Of a stretch of 8,171 bases of DNA, positions 1-4,979 are shown piece after piece (the first letter of the stretch is position 1; the number at the start of each line of letters is the position of its first letter). The DNA is from an uncultured Erythrobacter sp. GTDB taxonomy: Bacteria; Pseudomonadota; Alphaproteobacteria; Sphingomonadales; Sphingomonadaceae. The notes beneath the pieces were generated by a model. The model made no database searches and was not told the DNA's origin. It saw nothing but the letters and a program-made list of their open reading frames with translations. The position numbers and the translations under genes were made by a program. The stretch is taken from assembly GCA_947258465.1 (NCBI GenBank), contig CAMYIQ010000195.1, forward strand, positions 1 to 8,171. The letters are read 5' to 3'.

Positions 1-556
1 CGCCGCCTTCGACGCGGAACAGGCCGTCCAGCCCCTTGCTGACCGGCGAGCCTTCCCACGCCGCCAGCTTGATCCGTCCGATTTCGGTCGGGGCCTGCTC
101 GGGCGCGGCCGGATCGGCGATGGTGATCGTGCCATCGGGCGCGATCGCCGGAATGCCGACCGGCGGAATGGTGATGGGGCCGCCATCTCCCAATACCGGC
201 CGTCCTTCGCCATTGACGAGCAGACCGGTAGCCGAGACCGAAAGGTCGCCCCGGCGGGTATAGGCTTCCGTACCATCGGCCGCCTGCACCGCCATGAGCG
301 CATCGGTCTCGATCGCGATATCGAGATCGCGGCCGGTATCCACGACTTCGCCCGCAACCATGTTCGCACCGCGCACGCTGGCGGTCTGCATCGCGCGCGC
401 CTCGTTGGGTTGCCCCTCGATGGTGACGGCGCGCTGGTCGAGCATTTCCGCGCGAAACCCGAGCGTATTGGCATTGGCCATATTGCTCGCGATGACGCGC
501 TGGCTGTCCATCGACGCCCGCATGCCCGATAGCGCGGTATGGATGAGGCGATCCAT
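1..556 (-). CDS. flgF: Flagellar basal-body rod protein FlgF (C-terminus outside window)
   Basis: Proximal-rod subunit of the flagellar basal body, exported through the flagellar type III apparatus to build the periplasmic rod. The visible 185 residues start MDRLIHTALSGMRASMDSQR, followed by the rod/hook N-terminal motif ASNMANANTLGFRAE. Further on come a segment like the FlgF/FlgG central region (GRDLDIAIETDALMAVQ, then YTRRGDLSVSATG) and GRPVLGDGGPITIPPVGIPA, which is characteristic of FlgF. The MDRLIHTALSG opening and the alanine-rich region favour FlgF over FlgG or FlgE. The ATG lies 5 bases after the flgE stop codon, with a GGAG sequence in the end of flgE as ribosome-binding site, so it is the last visible gene of the flgBCDEF operon. 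The reading frame is open to the left edge and the C-terminal coiled-coil region is not in the window. Confidence 0.92.
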   Translation of the reverse strand, partial: MDRLIHTALSGMRASMDSQRVIASNMANANTLGFRAEMLDQRAVTIEGQPNEARAMQTASVRGANMVAGEVVDTGRDLDIAIETDALMAVQAADGTEAYTRRGDLSVSATGLLVNGEGRPVLGDGGPITIPPVGIPAIAPDGTITIADPAAPEQAPTEIGRIKLAAWEGSPVSKGLDGLFRVEGG

Positions 557-561
557 GGCAA

Positions 562-1374
562 TCAGCTCCGCAGGTTGATGACCGTCTGCGAGATCTGGGT
601 CGCGGTATCGATAGCCTTGGCATTGGCCTGGAAGTTCCGCTGCGCGGTAATCAGACCGACCAGTTCCTCGGCGATGTCGACATTCGAGCGTTCGAGTGCG
701 CCCGAAAGCAGCGATCCATAGGCACCCGATCCCGGGGAACCATAGCTCGCAGCACCAGACAGTCCGGTGCTTTCCCAATTGGCGGAGCCGACCTTCTTGA
801 GCCCGTTTGGCGAAATGAAGCTGGCGAGCGCCACCGCACCGATCGGTTCGACCGATCCATCGGCATAGGACGCCTGAACAAGGCCCGTCTCCGTAATGGT
901 AACGCCCGCGAATTCCGAACCGGCTGCATTGACTGCGGGCACCTGCGCATCGGAAATACCGTTGCCGGTGACCTGGCCATTTCCATCGACCGAAAACACT
1001 TGCAGGCGATTGCCGGCGCTGTCGGTGATATGGCCGGTATCGCTCATCGAAAACGAACCTGCACGGGTGTAAAGGGTCGTTCCATCCACCGCAGAGCGCG
1101 TGGTGAAGAACCCGTCACCGGTAATCGCAAGATCCAGTGCCGAACCGGTCTGCTCAACCGGGCCAAGGGCGAAGTTCTGCGTGATCGATTCCACCGATGC
1201 GCCGATGCCCTTAATCATCCGGGGGTTGGTCAGCGCCGATCCGGCGACGATTTCCGAAAATTCGGTCCGGCTGCGCTTGAAACCGTAGGTTTCCGAATTC
1301 GAGATGTTATGCGCGATGACGCCGAGCGAGGTCTGCGCGTTTTTCATACCGTTGAGCGAGGTATAGAAGGACAT
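562..1374 (-). CDS. flgE: Flagellar hook protein FlgE (unusually short)
   Basis: Hook subunit, the universal joint between rod and filament. The 270 residues contain the N-terminal rod/hook motif (residues 1-44, with AHNISNSETYGFKRSR), the central FlgE/F/G segment (DLAITGDGFF at 81-90, LYTRAGSFSMSDTGH at 101-115), a FlgE-type stretch (SFISPNGLKKVGSANWESTG, 185-204) and the C-terminal helix (SGALERSNVDIAEELVGLIT, then AQRNFQANAKAIDTATQ). The phrases SNVDIAEELV and PNGLKKVG point to FlgE rather than FlgG. Enteric FlgE is about 400 residues, so the outer D2/D3 domains appear reduced to roughly residues 125-180. The ATG has AAGGAG eight bases upstream, and the gene starts 15 bases after the flgD stop. 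FlgG is the main alternative because of the similar length, but flgD directly upstream and flgF directly downstream support FlgE. Confidence 0.88.
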   Translation of the reverse strand: MSFYTSLNGMKNAQTSLGVIAHNISNSETYGFKRSRTEFSEIVAGSALTNPRMIKGIGASVESITQNFALGPVEQTGSALDLAITGDGFFTTRSAVDGTTLYTRAGSFSMSDTGHITDSAGNRLQVFSVDGNGQVTGNGISDAQVPAVNAAGSEFAGVTITETGLVQASYADGSVEPIGAVALASFISPNGLKKVGSANWESTGLSGAASYGSPGSGAYGSLLSGALERSNVDIAEELVGLITAQRNFQANAKAIDTATQISQTVINLRS

Positions 1375-1389
1375 GGAAAGTCTCCTTGG

Positions 1390-1674
1390 TCAGGTATCGG
1401 ACGCGGACTGGGAAGTGACGATCAACTGGTCGAGCTTGTCCGCGATCCGCTCGAGCATGGCATTTGTTTCGGTGACACCCGCGAGCGAGGAAAACTGCGC
1501 CATCTGCGCCAGCATTTCCTTGTTATCGACCGGGTTGAAGGGGTCCTGCTGCTGCATCTGGACAGTCAGCAGGCGCAGGAAGTCACCCTGCCCCAGCGAA
1601 CTCATTCCACGACCGGCAACGGGCGCGTTCGATGTGGCGGGGTTGGCCGCCTGATTGGTGGTCGAAGTAATCAT
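1390..1674 (-). CDS. flgD: Hook-capping protein FlgD, N-terminal domain only
   Basis: Hook-cap scaffold that lets hook subunits polymerise at the growing tip. The 94 residues hold a low-complexity start (1-25), then the FlgD N-terminal signature: LGQGDFLRLLTVQMQQQDPF (27-46), NPVDNKEMLAQMAQFSSLAG (47-66) and a closing helix through about residue 88. Family members usually exceed 200 residues and add a tudor-like plus immunoglobulin-like C-terminal half. That half is absent here, and there is no space for it because flgE begins 15 bases after the stop. The ATG overlaps the flgC stop (ATGA), with no strong ribosome-binding site of its own, so translation is probably coupled to flgC. Identity is clear; that the short form is functional is inferred from its intact operon context. 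Confidence 0.94.
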   Translation of the reverse strand: MITSTTNQAANPATSNAPVAGRGMSSLGQGDFLRLLTVQMQQQDPFNPVDNKEMLAQMAQFSSLAGVTETNAMLERIADKLDQLIVTSQSASDT

Positions 1675-2081
1675 TTCATTCTCATCGTTTCGAGCATGAG
1701 CTGCTTGGCGGTTGACATGGCCTCGACCATGTTGCGGTACTGGCGGGACGCTTCGAGCATCTCGACCATTTCGGCGTTCTCATCGACGGGAGCCTCCCAC
1801 ACGTCGCCGTTCTCGTCGGCGAGCGGGTGCCCCGGATCGTGACGGCGGATCGGCGCGACATCTTCGCGCACCACGCCGCCCACACGGACCGATGAAAGGC
1901 CGCTCGCACGGTCGAGCTCCTGCTCGAAGACAGTGCGCATCGGACGATAAGCCTCTTCCTCGCTACCCGACACCGAACCGGCATTGGCGAGATTGGAGGC
2001 GGCGGTGTTCATCCGCACGAGCTGCGCGGACATGGCGCGGTGGCCGATATCGAAAAAGGAAGTCGGACCGGCCATCGTCAT
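1671..2081 (-). CDS. flgC: Flagellar basal-body rod protein FlgC
   Basis: Proximal-rod subunit. The 136 residues start with the rod motif (FFDIGHRAMSAQLVRMNTAA then SNLANAG) and carry the FlgC hallmark block VRVGGVVREDVAPIRRHDPG (66-84) followed by HPLADENGDVWEAPVDENAE. They end with the highly conserved helix MVEMLEASRQYRNMVEAMST and AKQLMLETMRMK. Length is normal for the family (about 135). Start choice: the ATG at 2081 overlaps the flgB stop (ATGA), but the only purine-rich site (AGGGG, 2085-2089) is just 3 bases away. A second in-frame ATG at 2075, two codons later, has 9 bases of spacing and may be the real start, removing only two residues. Second gene of the flgB operon. Confidence 0.97.
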   Translation of the reverse strand: MTMAGPTSFFDIGHRAMSAQLVRMNTAASNLANAGSVSGSEEEAYRPMRTVFEQELDRASGLSSVRVGGVVREDVAPIRRHDPGHPLADENGDVWEAPVDENAEMVEMLEASRQYRNMVEAMSTAKQLMLETMRMK

Positions 2082-2425
2082 TCGCCCCTGATCGCGCGAG
2101 TGACGGTTTCGACCCGCCCGCGCAGAAAGTTGAGCGTGGCCGTATAAGCGACCGCATTTTCAGCGAACGCCGCCTGTTCGGTGGACATTTCGACGGTGTT
2201 CCCGTCGAGACTCGCCATGGTCGGCACGCGATACTGGATGGCATTGTCGGTGGCGCGTGCGGTTTCCGCCCCTCCGAGGCGGGCCTGCAGCGCGGAAGCG
2301 AAGTCCACGTCGCGGGCCTTGTATCCGGGGGTTGCCGCATTGGCGATGTTCGAACCCAGCACCGCCATGCGCTGCGACCGGATTTCCAGTGCCGCCCCGT
2401 GAATGCCGAATAATCTGTCGCTCAT
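2078..2425 (-). CDS. flgB: Flagellar basal-body rod protein FlgB
   Basis: First proximal-rod subunit, adjacent to the MS ring and export gate. The 115 residues begin MSDRLFGIHGAALEIRSQRM and contain the rod motif VLGSNIANAATPGYKARDVD (22-41), then FASALQARLGG. The C-terminal half has GNTVEMSTEQAAFAENAVAY and a last helix ending FLRGRVETVTRAIRGE. This is slightly shorter than the usual 130-138 residues, the loss being in the middle (about 50-70). The start has a strong GGAGG site (complement of 2431-2435) five bases upstream. It is the first gene of the minus-strand operon, directly behind a perfect sigma-54 promoter, and its stop overlaps the flgC start. Confidence 0.96.
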   Translation of the reverse strand: MSDRLFGIHGAALEIRSQRMAVLGSNIANAATPGYKARDVDFASALQARLGGAETARATDNAIQYRVPTMASLDGNTVEMSTEQAAFAENAVAYTATLNFLRGRVETVTRAIRGE

Positions 2426-2457
2426 CTGAGCCTCCGCAAGAATTACGGGAGATGTTC

Positions 2458-2473
2458 AGCAAGGGGCGTGCCA
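2458..2473 (-). promoter_or_regulatory. Sigma-54 (RpoN) promoter of the flgBCDEF operon
   Basis: The minus strand reads TGGCACGCCCCTTGCT, matching the sigma-54 consensus TGGCACG-N4-TTGCW at every defined position with exact GG-to-GC spacing. Placing the GC at -13/-12 puts the transcription start near 2447, about 22 bases before the flgB ATG, with GGAGG between them. The family rule is that such promoters need an AAA+ enhancer-binding activator. A dyad at 2517-2530 sits at about -77 and could be its site. Confidence 0.88.
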
Positions 2474-2504
2474 AAATCGATTTGGAGGGCGGAAAAAGGG
2501 CAAT

Positions 2505-2532
2505 CCGGCAGAATGTGGCAAGCTCTTGCCGG
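2505..2532. promoter_or_regulatory. Nested inverted repeat, candidate operator or enhancer
   Basis: A perfect 14-base dyad GGCAAG-CT-CTTGCC (2517-2530) lies within a wider pair of arms, CCGGCA (2505-2510) and TGCCGG (2527-2532). GGCA recurs at 2507, 2517 and 2538, which are 10 and 21 bases apart, close to whole helical turns. It lies in the divergent region between flgB and the MotA-like gene, centred about 77 bases upstream of the predicted flgB transcription start, where sigma-54 activators commonly bind. The same CCGGCA/TGCCGG arms recur downstream of flgA. No regulator can be named from sequence alone. Confidence 0.4.
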
Positions 2533-2607
2533 GATGCGGCAAAGTTCGTCCGCCGGATAAATCTGGCCCCATGCCGGTCGTTCTTGGCGGCAAGGAGTAG
2601 CAAATTC

Positions 2608-3264
2608 ATGCTGAACACCTGGTACGATCCGACGGCCATTGCCATCGTCCTTGTCGGCACGCTCGCCGCGACGATCCTGCGCTGCGGGTTCGCCGACAGC
2701 CGCGTTGCCGCCGGTGCCCTGCGCGGGCTGCTTGGCGCGCCTTTCAATGCGGCGAAGGCCAAGGCCAGCCTCGCCATCCAGATCCGCGAAATCGCCGATG
2801 ACGGTTTCATACGCGCGGAACCGCGCCACTTCGGCGATAACGAGTTCGACAGTCTTTCGGATCTGATGATCAGTCAGCGGTCGATCCAGTCGCTGCATGG
2901 CGAGCACTCCAAGTTCAAGGAAGCCCGGCTTGCCAATGCGAAGACCGCGATACGCGTGTTCGATTGCGCCGCCGATCTCGCCCCGGTCCTGGGCCTGGCG
3001 GGCACTCTCGTCGCGCTCGGACATGCGCGGGGCGCCGCCCCCGAGGACGCCGGTATCGTCGGAGCGATTTCTATGGCCGTCGTGACGACGCTCTATGGTC
3101 TCGTCGCGGCCAACTTTCTTTTCTCGCCCCTGGGGGGCGCGATCGCGCGGAGATCGCGCCGCGAGGAAATCGATCGTGACGAAGTGCTGGAATGGCTGGC
3201 CCATTGTATTCGGCGCGCGAGCGTGCCCGACATGGCTCCGGAACCCGAAAGGGAAGCGGCATGA
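2608..3264 (+). CDS. MotA/TolQ/ExbB-family proton-channel protein (short MotA-like stator subunit)
   Basis: Inner-membrane protein related to the MotA flagellar stator subunit. Residues 6-25 (YDPTAIAIVLVGTLAATILR) match the second MotA membrane helix. A cytoplasmic loop of about 90 residues follows, then LAPVLGLAGTLVALG (124-138) and AISMAVVTTLYGLVAANF (153-170) as the last two helices, and a basic tail. Pro127 and Pro174 (FSPLGG) sit where MotA has its two conserved prolines. At 218 residues it lacks the first MotA helix and most of the C-terminal tail, leaving three membrane segments. Upstream in-frame sequence encodes no helix, so a mis-called start does not explain this. The ATG at 2608 has AAGGAG ten bases upstream. 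The stop overlaps the next gene (ATGA), giving an A/B pair. It could be a flagellar stator or a related non-motor channel. Confidence 0.8.
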   Translation: MLNTWYDPTAIAIVLVGTLAATILRCGFADSRVAAGALRGLLGAPFNAAKAKASLAIQIREIADDGFIRAEPRHFGDNEFDSLSDLMISQRSIQSLHGEHSKFKEARLANAKTAIRVFDCAADLAPVLGLAGTLVALGHARGAAPEDAGIVGAISMAVVTTLYGLVAANFLFSPLGGAIARRSRREEIDRDEVLEWLAHCIRRASVPDMAPEPEREAA

Positions 3265-3680
3265 TTTTGCGTGCCGCGTCGGGGTGGCAGACGATTACCG
3301 CCGATCTCGCCCTCATCCTGTTTCTCATTACCGCTCAGGCTGCGAATGAAACGCCGGAGAAGGCCGCGCCAGCCGAACCGCGACAGTCTGCGGCGCAGGG
3401 ATCTTCGGCGCTCGCCCTGCACAGGCCGGGTGTGGGCGAAAGCACTCGCGAGTGGCTGCTTGCCGCCGCCAGCGACGATCGGCAGGTTGCCACCATATCG
3501 GTCGGCTATGCACCCACCCGGCGGGCCGAGGCGCTGGCCGAAGGCGAAAGACTGCTGGAAGAGGCAGAGGATGCGGGCGTTGCCGCGCGGCTCATCGCCA
3601 TGCCGAATGTCAGGGACGAAATCGTGATTTCGGTCGATTACCTCCGCACCCCGACGAATGGCACGGATTTTGCTGAATGA
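3261..3680 (+). CDS. Small MotB/ExbD-like membrane protein (hypothetical stator partner)
   Basis: A 139-residue protein translated as the second member of a pair with the MotA-like gene (ATGA overlap). The N-terminus has one membrane segment, WQTITADLALILFLITAQAA (9-28). Trp9 and Asp15 reproduce the W-x4-A-D spacing of MotB (Trp26 and Asp32 in E. coli), where the Asp carries the protons. A disordered Ala/Pro/Glu-rich linker (29-60) follows. The last 75 residues look like strand-helix-strand: ATISVGYAPT, a helix around RRAEALAEGERLLEEAEDAG, then EIVISVDYL. This could be a worn-down OmpA domain or an ExbD-like periplasmic domain. MotB proteins are usually over 250 residues with a peptidoglycan-binding OmpA domain whose TD...D...LS..RA motif is not visible here. 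The MotB-like role is inferred; no family match is certain. Confidence 0.6.
   Translation: MILRAASGWQTITADLALILFLITAQAANETPEKAAPAEPRQSAAQGSSALALHRPGVGESTREWLLAAASDDRQVATISVGYAPTRRAEALAEGERLLEEAEDAGVAARLIAMPNVRDEIVISVDYLRTPTNGTDFAE
3659..3674 (+). promoter_or_regulatory. Sigma-54 (RpoN) promoter of flgA (flgA-flgM-flgN)
   Basis: The sequence TGGCACGGATTTTGCT matches TGGCACG-N4-TTGCW perfectly and continues GAA, as do the other two sites in this window. It lies inside the last codons of the MotB-like gene, whose stop is at 3678-3680. The predicted start of transcription is near 3685, giving a leader of about 53 bases before the flgA ATG. Because it is embedded in coding sequence, the channel pair and flgA can be expressed separately. 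Confidence 0.85.
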
Positions 3681-3714
3681 CGGGGACGTGCCTCTCTTTC
3701 AGGAGGCGAATATC

Positions 3715-3756
3715 GTGAACCGGAGCCAGTACCAACCATGCGCCAACAGTTTCTAG
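3715..3756 (+). CDS. Possible 13-codon leader ORF overlapping the flgA start
   Basis: The strongest ribosome-binding site in the flgA leader, AGGAGG (3701-3706), is eight bases before a GTG that opens a 13-codon frame (VNRSQYQPCANSF, stop TAG at 3754-3756). This frame runs across the flgA ATG in a different frame. flgA itself has only GGAG with a long 12-base spacer, and no other in-frame start codon exists back to a stop at 3678. Translation of the mini-ORF could re-initiate ribosomes at flgA. The peptide has no recognised function, and the arrangement may be chance. Confidence 0.3.
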   Translation: MNRSQYQPCANSF

Positions 3757-4250
3757 GATCGATTGCAGCCGCATTTTTCGCGACATCCGCGATGGCGGCG
3801 TCTCCCATGGACCTGTCGATCATCGATCGGGCCGTTGCCGATTTCACCGGCGCCGGCATCGGCCAGCCGGGCGGTGCGAAACTGCCGGTAGATCGGCGCC
3901 TGCGTCTGGACGATTGTCGGACCCCTCTGGATCTCCAATGGTTCGGGCGCGACCAGCGATCGGTGCAGATCGCCTGTCCGACTGCCGGTTGGCGCATCTA
4001 TGTCGCTGTAGACAGCCGAATGGGCGCAGCGAGCCGTTTCGGCCAAAGCCAAGGGGAAGCGATCGTCAAGCGCGGGGAAAACGTCAGTATTCTGGTGCGC
4101 GGCAACGGCTTCACATTGACCCGGCAAGGTTCGGCCGTGGAAGACGGCGCGCAAGGCGAGTGGATCAAGGTTCGCACCAACGGAAAAAGGGCCGAAGCCC
4201 TGCGCGCAAGGGTGATCCGGCCGGGGCAGGTCGGCATCGATTTGCCGTAA
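3738..4250 (+). CDS. flgA: Flagellar P-ring chaperone FlgA (short form)
   Basis: Periplasmic chaperone for FlgI P-ring assembly. The N-terminus MRQQFLGSIAAAFFATSAMA is a Sec signal peptide with likely cleavage after Ala20 or Ala21. Residues 50-92 have the FlgA pattern PVDRRLRLDDCRTPLDLQWF and then VQIACPTAGWRIYVAV. Cys60 and Cys80 are the pair expected to form the family's disulfide. The C-terminal part GENVSILVRGNGFTLTRQGS plus AVEDGAQGEWIKVRTNGKR, ending IRPGQVGIDLP, is the conserved end of the SAF/beta-clip region. At 170 residues it is shorter than E. coli FlgA (about 219). The usual stretch between the first domain and the GENVS block is reduced to about 15 residues, so half of the SAF domain seems missing. 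It is expressed from the sigma-54 promoter at 3659-3674. The ATG at 3738 is the only in-frame start, though its ribosome-binding site is weak. Confidence 0.94.
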   Translation: MRQQFLGSIAAAFFATSAMAASPMDLSIIDRAVADFTGAGIGQPGGAKLPVDRRLRLDDCRTPLDLQWFGRDQRSVQIACPTAGWRIYVAVDSRMGAASRFGQSQGEAIVKRGENVSILVRGNGFTLTRQGSAVEDGAQGEWIKVRTNGKRAEALRARVIRPGQVGIDLP

Positions 4251-4270
4251 CCGGCAAAAAACATTGCCGG
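4241..4270 (+). repeat. Overlapping inverted repeats at the end of flgA (alternative hairpins)
   Basis: Three complementary arms lie in a row: TTTGCCG (4241-4247), CGGCAAA (4252-4258) and TTGCCGG (4264-4270). The first two form a 7-bp stem with the flgA stop codon in the loop. CCGGCAA (4251-4257) with TTGCCGG forms a competing 7-bp stem with a 6-base loop. No U-tract follows, so it is not a standard terminator. It could be an mRNA processing or attenuation element between flgA and flgM, or a protein-binding site, since CCGGCA/TGCCGG arms also occur upstream of flgB. Confidence 0.5.
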
Positions 4271-4275
4271 GGAGT

Positions 4276-4301
4276 TAAACCCGCGCATGTTTCGCCGTTC
4301 T
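4276..4301 (+). promoter_or_regulatory. Candidate sigma-28 (FliA) promoter before flgM
   Basis: TAAA (4276-4279) is followed after 14 bases by GCCGTTCT (4294-4301). The enterobacterial sigma-28 consensus is TAAA, about 15 bases, then GCCGATAA. The -35 TAAA and the GCCG half of the -10 agree, while the second half of the -10 and the spacing are imperfect. Transcription would begin near 4308, followed by GGAG (4320-4323) and the flgM ATG. A FliA-dependent flgM promoter is a known theme that closes the FlgM/FliA loop. The weak -10 keeps confidence modest. Confidence 0.4.
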
Positions 4302-4330
4302 GTTGGATAACCAGCTTATGGAGCGAAACG

Positions 4331-4618
4331 ATGCGTATTGTCGGATTGCCGGAATTTCAGGGGTCTATCGTGCGCCCGAGTGCCGGTGTGACGCCTGCGG
4401 GGGAAATCACCCCCACGCAAAAGGTTGCGATCGGGCCGCGCGAAGCGGAAGCGCCGATGTCGACCACGCGCGTATCGGCAGGCCGGGACATCCCCGTCGA
4501 TCATGACCGTGTGGCCGAGATCCGCAAGGCCATTGAAACCAACTCCTACCCGCTGATCCCCACCGAGATCGCCGATGCGATCATTGCGGCGGACCTGTAC
4601 GGAAAGGTCGGGAAATGA
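4331..4618 (+). CDS. flgM: Anti-sigma-28 factor FlgM
   Basis: Negative regulator that binds the FliA sigma factor until the hook is finished, then is exported through the flagellar apparatus. The 95 residues have a disordered N-terminal half (1-55, Pro/Thr/Ala-rich, with ITPTQKVAIG), typical of the secretion segment. The C-terminal sigma-binding region VDHDRVAEIRKAIETNSYPL and IPTEIADAIIAADLYGK (56-92) fits the FlgM pattern of VD..RV..IR.AI, a short turn, then an IAD helix. The ATG has GGAG seven bases upstream. The gene can be read from the flgA sigma-54 promoter and possibly from its own sigma-28-like promoter. The stop overlaps the flgN start. A fliA-type target gene lies at the right end of the window. 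Confidence 0.92.
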   Translation: MRIVGLPEFQGSIVRPSAGVTPAGEITPTQKVAIGPREAEAPMSTTRVSAGRDIPVDHDRVAEIRKAIETNSYPLIPTEIADAIIAADLYGKVGK

Positions 4619-4950
4619 CCCGCAAACAGGACACTCTCTCTACCCTGCAACAATTGCTCGCACTTTTGCAGGGCGAGCGGCAGGCTCTTGCCGCCCTCGA
4701 TCTCGATCGGATCGTCACCTGCACGACCGGCAAGATCGATTTGTGCAGCAAGCTGGAAGCCGTCGATAAGGCGAACCTCGACGAAGAGTGCCTCGGCATT
4801 CTCGACGCGGTGCGCCGCCTGAACGAGATCAATCGCCGCCTGCGGAACCTTATCGCCAGCAACGTACAGAACCGGCTCGGCACGCTGAGCGGGAATACGT
4901 CCCCCTATTCCGCCCTCCCCCGACATAAGACGAGTATAGCGCTCGCCTGA
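4615..4950 (+). CDS. flgN: FlgN-like flagellar export chaperone
   Basis: Probable cytoplasmic chaperone for the hook-associated proteins FlgK and FlgL. The 111 residues are almost wholly helical: LSTLQQLLALLQGERQALAA (8-27) and DLDRIVTCTTGKIDLCSKLE (29-48), then LGILDAVRRLNEINRRLRNL, ending with a flexible tail. The pattern of a long first helix with ERQAL..LD followed by a helix starting near K40 is that of the FlgN family, which is poorly conserved in sequence. The family norm is about 140-160 residues, so this member is short. Its ATG overlaps the flgM stop by four bases, the classic flgM-flgN arrangement, which is strong contextual support. The first helix contacts export-gate components in known homologues; that is family knowledge, not visible here. 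Confidence 0.85.
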   Translation: MTRKQDTLSTLQQLLALLQGERQALAALDLDRIVTCTTGKIDLCSKLEAVDKANLDEECLGILDAVRRLNEINRRLRNLIASNVQNRLGTLSGNTSPYSALPRHKTSIALA

Positions 4951-4979
4951 GCCCATCGGGTCGCATCAACTTTCGAATT

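Noticed and set aside
1000..1842. 280-codon plus-strand open frame opposite flgC, flgD and flgE
   Set aside because: It crosses three well-conserved genes on the other strand, its translation shows no family motif, and its composition is typical of antisense frames in GC-rich DNA.
2516..2531. TGGCAAGCTCTTGCCG as a sigma-54 promoter for the MotA-like gene
   Set aside because: The GG-to-GC spacing is one base too short and sigma-54 spacing is strict. A palindromic operator explains it better.
2553..2560. CCGGATAA as a sigma-28 -10 element for the MotA-like gene
   Set aside because: Only six of eight bases agree, and no TAAA lies at the required distance upstream.
2443..3204. 253-codon minus-strand open frame opposite the MotA-like gene
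   Set aside because: It covers the sigma-54 promoter of flgB and the MotA-like coding region, and its product is charged and featureless.
3582..3591. GCCGCGCGGC palindrome upstream of the flgA promoter
   Set aside because: A short GC-only palindrome inside a GC-rich gene is expected by chance, and it does not match the dyad near flgB.
4892..4911. GGAATA/TATTCC inverted repeat at the end of flgN
   Set aside because: The stem is only six AT-rich base pairs with an 8-base loop inside coding sequence and no U-tract. It is too weak to call a terminator or operator.
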